Source: Caldifarciminota bacterium
GTDB taxonomy: Bacteria; Hydrothermota; Tepidihabitantia; Tepidihabitantales; JAOUPE01
DNA: 11,562 bases
Assembly (NCBI GenBank): GCA_029880025.1
Contig: JAOUPE010000024.1
Span: forward strand, 1 to 11,562
Reading direction: 5' to 3'
A program made the translations under genes and the position numbers. Under the pieces are notes generated by a model. That model ran no database searches, had not been told where the DNA came from, and worked only from the letters and a program-made list of their open reading frames with translations. Positions 7,203 through 11,562 of the stretch are shown here, one piece after another. The first letter of the stretch is position 1; the number at the start of each line of letters is the position of its first letter.

Positions 7203-8050
7203 TCTTTTTTCTCCTCGAATGCGATATAGGAATAATAAGTACCGTCACCGTTTTCATTATCTGGCACCCAGAGTGATTTGGTCTTATCGGTCGTAGCATC
7301 AAATGTTGCAACTGAGAGTCGTAATTTATTTTTACCGACTTCAAATTTTTCGCTTTTCTTTAGGTTATATAAATCGTAACTGAATTGGATTCGTGAATAT
7401 TCACGGAATGTTTCTTTTGACGGGTCAGCCCGAAAAGATGCGGGTTGAGAAATTAGAACCAGTTCAGAAAGTAAATCAATCAACAAAACCTTATTGCCAT
7501 TTGTGATATTATTAAATGAGATAAAACGGTGGTAAGCTTGGTGCAGATTTTTGAGAAAATCGTGCGGTGGAAGTGTTCTTTTTTTAATCTGCTCATTAAA
7601 TTTATAGAGAGTTTTATAAATCTCCTGGACCGAAAGCGGAATCTTGGCTTTTATTATCTGGATTTCCGGTCCCCAGTAGAACGAAGCGAATCCTAAATCG
7701 AAATTAAATTTAAGAGTATAAAATCCTGTTCTTAATAATGGCATTTGACCTTTTAGCGTTAACCCATCTTTTTCTAATAGTTCTTTTAATTGATTACCGA
7801 ATTGAAATCGAAATTCTTCTTTTGTCTTTTTGATAAAATCAGCTTCTTCTTCAGCCCATTTTAAAAGACCGGATTTGATTCCCGAATCAGGAAAAGTATT
7901 TAACACTTTTTTAACAGCATTTAGGCTTTTCTCTAAAATATGAATATTGGCAACCGGCTGTTCCTTAATTTTTTTAAATGATTCAAGTCTTTTAGCAATA
8001 ATTCTGGCTTTTTTAGCAATTTCTTTTAAAAGTGAAGCCCAATTTTCCAT
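7199..8050 (-). CDS. Unrecognised 283-aa lead protein of the ATPase-helicase cassette
   Basis: I do not recognise this family. The first 95 residues are rich in Lys, Glu and Leu and look helical, possibly coiled coil (1-30 and 62-95). Residues about 97-135 contain GQMPLLRTGFYTL and FASFYWGPE, which look like beta strands. Residues 140-205 are helical again, and the C-terminus (about 215-283) is polar and aromatic with an apparent beta pattern (LRLSVATF, TYYSYIAF). There is no signal peptide, long hydrophobic segment, zinc motif or nuclease motif that I can see. It is first in the operon, directly behind a near-perfect promoter, and overlaps the BrxD-like ATPase as ATGA, so it is very likely a component of the same system. 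The gene is visibly more AT-rich than the ATPase genes. A role as adaptor, sensor or specificity subunit is inference. Confidence 0.75.
   Translation of the reverse strand: MENWASLLKEIAKKARIIAKRLESFKKIKEQPVANIHILEKSLNAVKKVLNTFPDSGIKSGLLKWAEEEADFIKKTKEEFRFQFGNQLKELLEKDGLTLKGQMPLLRTGFYTLKFNFDLGFASFYWGPEIQIIKAKIPLSVQEIYKTLYKFNEQIKKRTLPPHDFLKNLHQAYHRFISFNNITNGNKVLLIDLLSELVLISQPASFRADPSKETFREYSRIQFSYDLYNLKKSEKFEVGKNKLRLSVATFDATTDKTKSLWVPDNENGDGTYYSYIAFEEKKE
7211..7216 (-). promoter_or_regulatory. Strong Shine-Dalgarno for the 424-aa ATPase
   Basis: GAGGAG on the minus strand lies eight bases before the ATG at 7202, inside the end of the upstream gene. It fixes that start and is the only clear ribosome binding site among the nine genes. 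Confidence 0.7.
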
Positions 8051-8058
8051 AGTTTTTC

Positions 8059-8087
8059 ATTATATCTTTTATAATCATCTCTGTCAA
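8059..8087 (-). promoter_or_regulatory. Consensus sigma70 promoter of the cassette, leaderless
   Basis: On the minus strand, TTGACA (8082-8087) and TATAAT (8059-8064) are separated by exactly 17 bp, matching the bacterial consensus at all twelve positions. The -10 box ends eight bases before the ATG at 8050, so transcription should begin at or within about two bases of the start codon. No Shine-Dalgarno is present. A leaderless mRNA is therefore predicted. Confidence 0.8.
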
Positions 8088-8111
8088 CTAATTAGATACT
8101 ACTGTTGACAG
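8081..8111. promoter_or_regulatory. Inverted repeat containing both divergent -35 boxes
   Basis: CTGTCAAC (8081-8088) and GTTGACAG (8104-8111) are perfect 8-bp inverted arms with a 15-bp AT-rich spacer. Each arm contains the TTGACA of one divergent promoter. RNA polymerases bound to the two sites would probably exclude each other, and the symmetry would also suit a dimeric repressor. Confidence 0.6.
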
Positions 8112-8132
8112 CACTGAATCTTGAAGTAATAT
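8105..8132 (+). promoter_or_regulatory. Sigma70 promoter of yjbQ, leaderless
   Basis: TTGACA (8105-8110), a 16-bp spacer and TAATAT (8127-8132) lie directly before yjbQ. The -10 box ends six bases before the ATG at 8139, so the predicted transcription start is the A of the start codon. There is no Shine-Dalgarno, which fits a leaderless mRNA. Confidence 0.7.
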
Positions 8133-8138
8133 TCGTTT

Positions 8139-8537
8139 ATGCTTTATCCGATCGAAATATCAACCCATTCCCGAACCGAACTAGTAGATATAACCGAAGC
8201 GATAAGAAACGCCATCAAAAAAAGCGGGGTTCGTTCTGGCACCTGCATAATTTATGTGCCGCACACTACGGCGGCGGTTACGATTAATGAGAATTATGAC
8301 CCGAGTGTCTGCGAAGACATTGTCACGACACTTAATCGCTTAGTCCCGCATAGTGCTCATTACTCCCATACTGAAGGTAATGCCGATGCCCATATCAAAG
8401 CAGCAATTGTCGGTTCTTCAAGGACTGTTTTCTTTGAGGAAGGGAAAATTCTATTTGGTACCTGGCAGGGTATTTTCTTCTGCGAATTCGACGGTCCGAG
8501 AAGAAGAAAGCTCATAGTTAAAATACTCGGTGATTAA
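8139..8537 (+). CDS. yjbQ: YjbQ/UPF0047 family protein
   Basis: A 132-residue cytoplasmic protein of the YjbQ family, near the usual length (about 138). Conserved blocks are VPHTTAAVTINE (40-51), HTEGNADAHIKAAIVGSS (77-94, with the His and Glu residues that line the family's pocket) and GTWQGIFFCEFDGPR (107-121). Family members have been reported with weak thiamine-phosphate synthase activity, but the physiological role is unsettled, so I give no reaction. It is the only plus-strand gene. It starts seven bases after a good -10 box, has no Shine-Dalgarno and shares its control region with the divergent cassette. It converges on the TPR gene with 16 bases between stops. The family call is firm; whether the linkage to the cassette is functional is unknown. 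Confidence 0.9.
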   Translation: MLYPIEISTHSRTELVDITEAIRNAIKKSGVRSGTCIIYVPHTTAAVTINENYDPSVCEDIVTTLNRLVPHSAHYSHTEGNADAHIKAAIVGSSRTVFFEEGKILFGTWQGIFFCEFDGPRRRKLIVKILGD

Positions 8538-8544
8538 AAACTGG

Positions 8545-8574
8545 GTCTATTTTTTATTTAAAAATTAGACTTTT
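8545..8574. terminator. Bidirectional hairpin terminator between yjbQ and the TPR gene
   Basis: GTCTA (8545-8549) and TAGAC (8566-8570) start a stem that continues, after one T-T mismatch, with five T-A pairs and closes on a four-base loop. On the plus strand it is followed by TTTTCTT, and on the minus strand by CAGTTTTT. It can therefore end both convergent transcripts, although it overlaps the last codons of the TPR gene. Confidence 0.45.
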
Positions 8575-9444
8575 CTTCAATCGTTTCGCCCTGGGACTTA
8601 AGACAATACTGTCTTTAATAACATATGAACCGCCCCAAGGATCCTTAGGCAGTTTTTTTATAAATCCGGTTTTTAGAAGCTCGGAAAGCCGTTGGGGATA
8701 CCTACCATAAGCCGTACGATATTTTTTAACCGCAGCCTGGAGCACTTCAATATCTTCCTCAGTTTGAAGCAAAGCGAGATTACGCTCGGCAACTGCTTTC
8801 AATGCCGGGTTATTGGTTTCATTATACATATCAGTCCAAATTTGACGACTCACTTCACGCTTGCCAGCACGAGCGTAGGCAAAAGCTGCCCATCGTGGTA
8901 AAACATTCCAAGCTTCCGGAAGTTTTGACGCAATCAAAAAGTAGTAGCCGGCAAGGTCATAATCATCAACAATCATATAATATATAAAGCCAATATCAAA
9001 TGGCAATCGCCAATTCATTGGATTATCTTTTAGTCCTCGGCGAAGCAAGGCGATAGCAGTTTTTGGCTGGCGTGCATCCCAGGCAAGAGTGATTGCACCA
9101 AAATGGTAGGCACCAATGAAAAATGGGTCGAGTCGAGTAAGAACCTCAAAAATGTGTCCCAGCCATTCGAATTTTCTATCGGTCACCAGATGATGACCGT
9201 AATACTGAATCGCCCGTAGCCAGACTAAGTCGGCACCCAAATCTTGATATTCAATGAAAGCCGGTTTCAGGAATTTCCCGGAAGGGAAATACATCATCTC
9301 GGCTGCCAATCTTTCTCGTAATCCCCGCCGATAAGAACGTTCGATACTGCGCTGGAGAAAATATAGAGAAGTCCATCCTAAAATTATGATGACGATACCC
9401 AATACCCCTATATACGCGGTTCGAATATTTTTTTTAATAACCAT
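8554..9444 (-). CDS. Membrane-anchored TPR-like protein with pseudopilin-like C-terminus
   Basis: A 296-residue protein with an N-terminal uncleaved anchor: basic residues MVIKK, then a hydrophobic segment at about 11-29, so the rest is probably periplasmic. Residues 50-225 follow a helical-repeat pattern with DLGADLVWLRAIQYYG (68-83), LTRLDPFFIGAYHFGA (102-117), WRLPFDIGFIYY (145-156) and ASKLPEAWNVLPRWAA (172-187). From memory this matches a TPR family often encoded beside an ABC-2 exporter, as it is here. Residues 232-275 (VLQAAVKKYRTAYGRYP, then LLKTGFIKKLPKDPWGGSY) closely resemble the mature C-terminal part of GspG-type major pseudopilins, fused without the prepilin leader. It lies 119 bases downstream of the permease gene, probably in the same operon. 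The ATG at 9444 has only a poorly spaced AGG before it. The function is unknown. Confidence 0.7.
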   Translation of the reverse strand: MVIKKNIRTAYIGVLGIVIIILGWTSLYFLQRSIERSYRRGLRERLAAEMMYFPSGKFLKPAFIEYQDLGADLVWLRAIQYYGHHLVTDRKFEWLGHIFEVLTRLDPFFIGAYHFGAITLAWDARQPKTAIALLRRGLKDNPMNWRLPFDIGFIYYMIVDDYDLAGYYFLIASKLPEAWNVLPRWAAFAYARAGKREVSRQIWTDMYNETNNPALKAVAERNLALLQTEEDIEVLQAAVKKYRTAYGRYPQRLSELLKTGFIKKLPKDPWGGSYVIKDSIVLSPRAKRLKKSLIFK

Positions 9445-9460
9445 TACCTGTAATTTTCAT

Positions 9461-9532
9461 AGGGACTCAGACGAGGCTGATAGGAGACTTAAAGTTCCGA
9501 TGTTCTGAAGTTCAAGTCCCTTAAAAGTCCCT
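9461..9532. repeat. Repeats of AGGGACT in the leader of the TPR gene
   Basis: The gap between the permease and TPR genes holds AGGGACT once (9461-9467) and its complement AGTCCCT twice (9515-9521 and 9526-9532). On the transcribed minus strand, GGGACTT can pair with AAGTCTC to give a seven-pair stem with one G-U pair. This could be a processing or attenuation structure within the operon. No strong -10 or -35 pair is evident. Confidence 0.3.
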
Positions 9533-9563
9533 GTTTTAATCATTTCTTTTGAATAATCGATTC

Positions 9564-10328
9564 TTAAAATTCTTTTCTATGAAAAATGACTATAGCAAGG
9601 AAAAGCACTAAAGCGGAATAAATTATCGCATAAATAATCGAAAGTGAAATTGTAGAAAAATTTATAATCGCATTATGGACAACCAGACCCCGAATATTAA
9701 AATTTGATAAATTGGGTAACAGGTAGTAGAAGAAATTAGACAAAAATTTAACGACCAGCGATGGTGAAATTTGAGCCAGGGCTTTTAAATCTCGGGTGAA
9801 GTTGCTGATAAAATAGACGATAAAGGTGAAAAGAGATGCGGTTATTGGGGTGGCAAAAGTTGAGAAGAAGAGTGCCAAGGAAGTGATAATTGAAAGTTCA
9901 AAAAAACTCATCATAATCGCCAAAAGCAGTCTATAAGTCGCCTGGATCCCAGAGATGTAGAGCATTAAGTATAAGCCACCGGTCAATACCGTCATAGTAA
10001 AAAATATGACGAGTAACAAACCGAAATATTTGCCGATGACGAATTGATAGCGGTGAACCGGCTTCGCAAGCATTATGTAGATTGTGCGTTTTTCAATCTC
10101 TTTATAAACCAACCTGCCACCAACTAAAATCGCAACCAGTACTGCGGTAAATGTAATCGTCGCCAATCCTAAATCTTTAATTACCTTTGCCTCTTCACCT
10201 AACGCCAGAGGCTTCAAAATCTTGGCTGAGCCGATTGAGAGAAAACCGATGACTAGCAGCGCAATCAGAAGCCGGTCGCGGGTAGCTTCTTTAAAGGTAT
10301 TTTCAATGATTGCCAGTAATTTCGTCAT
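9564..10328 (-). CDS. ABC-2 type transporter permease (NosY-like)
   Basis: A 254-residue inner-membrane permease with six likely transmembrane segments (about 19-37, 55-72, 101-124, 133-156, 160-176 and 227-248). The cytoplasmic segment LVYKEIEKRTIYIMLAKPVHRYQFVIGKYFGL (73-104) is the hallmark of the NosY/ABC2_membrane_5 group, where it couples to the ATPase. Its start overlaps the end of the ATPase gene by 26 bases, so the two are co-translated and should form a 2:2 exporter. The ATG at 10328 has no Shine-Dalgarno. The substrate cannot be read from the sequence; relatives act in copper-site maturation, gliding motility and lipid or drug export. Confidence 0.85.
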   Translation of the reverse strand: MTKLLAIIENTFKEATRDRLLIALLVIGFLSIGSAKILKPLALGEEAKVIKDLGLATITFTAVLVAILVGGRLVYKEIEKRTIYIMLAKPVHRYQFVIGKYFGLLLVIFFTMTVLTGGLYLMLYISGIQATYRLLLAIMMSFFELSIITSLALFFSTFATPITASLFTFIVYFISNFTRDLKALAQISPSLVVKFLSNFFYYLLPNLSNFNIRGLVVHNAIINFSTISLSIIYAIIYSALVLFLAIVIFHRKEF

Positions 10329-11256
10329 GATTCATATTTTTTGAAACTTCACGGATGAAATGGTCCTCTAATGTCCTGCGCCTAGGAACCAAAGAAACGA
10401 GGGTGCCACCCAATTCCCTTGCTTTTTCTAATAAGAAACCTGCCTCATCTTCATTACTTACGGAAAAGACGACCTTATTTTCTGCCACAAAGGTCTTGTT
10501 TGAATTCCTTTGCAACCGACTAACGGCATCTGGTGTTAAACCTTTTATCGTAACCTCAATACTTTCAATCGATTCCGAAATGATTTCGTTCAACGCCCCA
10601 ACCGTAACTAATCTTCCAGCGATTAGTATACCGACTCGGTCACATAGCATCTCGACGTCGGATAAGATGTGACTGGAGAAAAATATTGTCTTCCCCTGTT
10701 TTTTCAAACCAATGATCACTTCTCTTATCTCTTTTCTGCCAATCGGGTCAAGTCCACCCACCGGTTCATCAAGAAGCACGACCTCTGGGTCGGAAATCAA
10801 TGCCTGGGCAATACCGATTCGTTGTAGCATACCACGGGAAAAATGTCGAAGCTGAACTTTCCTTGCCTTCTCAAGCCGAACCAGGGCAAGATTCTTTTCA
10901 ATCGAATCCTTGGTTTTGTTCCCTAAATTATGTAGTTGGGCACAGAAATTTAAGAACTCTTCTGCAGTAAGGTATTCATAGAAGTATGGGACTTCCGGTA
11001 AATACCCGATTCGTTCTCTGGTTTCAATATGTGCTGGTGGGCGATTCAAGACCCAAGCCATCCCATGCTTTGGTCTGGTTAATCCCAGAAGAATTTTTAT
11101 GGTTGTAGTTTTGCCTGAGCCATTTGGCCCCAAAAATCCAAATATTTCACCGGTCTTTACTTCTAAGTTCAGACCTTCTAATGCCTTAATTTTCTTAGTG
11201 AAAAAACCAGTTCGGTAATACTTGCTAAGAGCTTCAATCTTTATTGCAACGTCCAT
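10303..11256 (-). CDS. ABC transporter ATP-binding protein (GldA/NosF-like)
   Basis: A 317-residue ATPase that powers the downstream permease. Visible motifs are Walker A GPNGSGKTT (43-51), the loop IGYLPEVPYFYEYLT (83-97) with Glu at the usual Q-loop position, signature FSRGMLQRIGIAQAL (139-153) in place of LSGGQ, Walker B VVLLDEPVGGLDP (159-171) and switch His196 in SSHILSDVE. The Q-loop Glu and the SRGM signature are common in the exporter subgroup that includes GldA and NosF. Residues from about 230 form a C-terminal accessory domain, usual for this group. The start is the ATG at 11256, following a promoter at 11273-11300. It is the first gene of an operon with the permease and probably the TPR protein. 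The function is confident at family level; the substrate is unknown. Confidence 0.9.
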   Translation of the reverse strand: MDVAIKIEALSKYYRTGFFTKKIKALEGLNLEVKTGEIFGFLGPNGSGKTTTIKILLGLTRPKHGMAWVLNRPPAHIETRERIGYLPEVPYFYEYLTAEEFLNFCAQLHNLGNKTKDSIEKNLALVRLEKARKVQLRHFSRGMLQRIGIAQALISDPEVVLLDEPVGGLDPIGRKEIREVIIGLKKQGKTIFFSSHILSDVEMLCDRVGILIAGRLVTVGALNEIISESIESIEVTIKGLTPDAVSRLQRNSNKTFVAENKVVFSVSNEDEAGFLLEKARELGGTLVSLVPRRRTLEDHFIREVSKNMNHDEITGNH

Positions 11257-11272
11257 CCAGATATTAAATTAT

Positions 11273-11300
11273 ATTATAAAGACAAACAATCTAAAGTCAA
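11273..11300 (-). promoter_or_regulatory. Sigma70-type promoter of the ABC exporter operon
   Basis: On the minus strand, TTGACT (11295-11300) and TATAAT (11273-11278) are 16 bp apart. A second, one-base-overlapping TATAAT lies at 11268-11273. Transcription would start roughly 4-9 bases before the ATG at 11256, too short a leader for a normal Shine-Dalgarno, and none is seen. Confidence 0.6.
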
Positions 11301-11562
11301 TCAACATCCTTATACTGCAAAGAATGAAGCGAAGCGCAATTCTTTTCTGAATAAGAATCCGAAGAAATCCGAAGAGAATCGACTTCGTCGATATGTAGAA
11401 GAAAGTTAAACTAAAGGTCAATATCGTAAGTCTGTAAAATTGAAAAATTTAAAAGAGATTCTTTAATGACCAGTAAAAGAAGTAGATTATTATTTTTAGG
11501 GAAAAAGACGAAAAAAAGGGAATAGTAGATAGAATTTTTAAATTGCATTGAATGGTTATTCT
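11301..11562. other. Non-coding edge region with short repeats
   Basis: I see no supported gene here. Visible structure includes a stem AAAGAAT/ATTCTTT around a GAAGCGAAGCGCA loop (11319-11345), a perfect tandem repeat of AATCCGAAGA (11356-11375) and a hairpin ATCGAC-TTC-GTCGAT (11378-11392). The right-hand 110 bases are AT-rich and low in complexity. Confidence 0.4.

Noticed and set aside
11466..11525. Small plus-strand ORF of about 19 residues rich in Lys and Arg
   Set aside because: Too short, made largely of A-rich low-complexity DNA, with no clear ribosome binding site.
11449..11562. Minus-strand frame open from the right edge for 37 codons, rich in Ile, Phe and Ser
   Set aside because: It could be the end of a membrane protein gene, but the DNA is AT-rich low complexity and no family motif is visible.
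1..11562. CRISPR array, tRNA or rRNA genes
   Set aside because: No regularly spaced identical repeats of CRISPR type and no tRNA cloverleaf or rRNA-like block were seen on either strand by eye.

Overview
The window is dense bacterial DNA with an estimated GC near 40% and nine protein-coding genes, eight on the minus strand and one (yjbQ) on the plus strand. A peptidoglycan/lysine-type DapF homologue, a GT-B glycosyltransferase and consensus sigma70-type promoters indicate a bacterium. Almost no Shine-Dalgarno sequences, promoters that abut start codons, and many short palindromic repeats suggest an uncultured lineage. The candidate phylum WOR-3/Stahlbacteria or another FCB-related thermophile is a guess from style, not from a marker gene.

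Layout, left to right. 1-181 is non-coding, with G-rich 11-12 bp degenerate repeats that run into the end of dapF. 182-2292 holds dapF and a glycosyltransferase joined by a TAATG overlap. The glycosyltransferase contains what looks like a small palindromic element inserted in frame. 2307-2427 is an intergenic element bounded by 14-bp perfect inverted repeats. 2436-8050 is the main item of interest, a four-gene minus-strand cassette. In transcription order it encodes an unrecognised 283-aa protein, a BrxC/BrxD-like (DUF2791-type) P-loop ATPase, a second ATPase of the same kind with an N-terminal UvrD-tail-like SH3/Tudor module, and an Lhr-like superfamily 2 helicase. 8051-8138 is a divergent promoter region whose two -35 boxes are the arms of an inverted repeat; both promoters predict leaderless mRNAs. 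8139-8537 is yjbQ on the plus strand, ending at a convergent bidirectional hairpin. 8554-11256 is an ABC-2 type exporter (ATPase and permease) followed by a membrane-anchored TPR protein with a pseudopilin-like C-terminus. 11257-11562 is non-coding, with a promoter and short repeats.

The cassette probably works as a DNA-processing machine: an ATPase pair that may load or regulate a helicase, with the lead protein as a possible adaptor or sensor. Its parts resemble BREX BrxD/BrxHI and the ATPase-helicase pair of TerB-linked (Shango-type) defence loci. No PglX methylase, PglZ phosphatase or recognisable TerB protein is present, so it may be an undescribed relative of those systems. Its role in defence, repair or element control is inference.

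The second notable point is that both residues aligned with the catalytic cysteines of DapF are serines.
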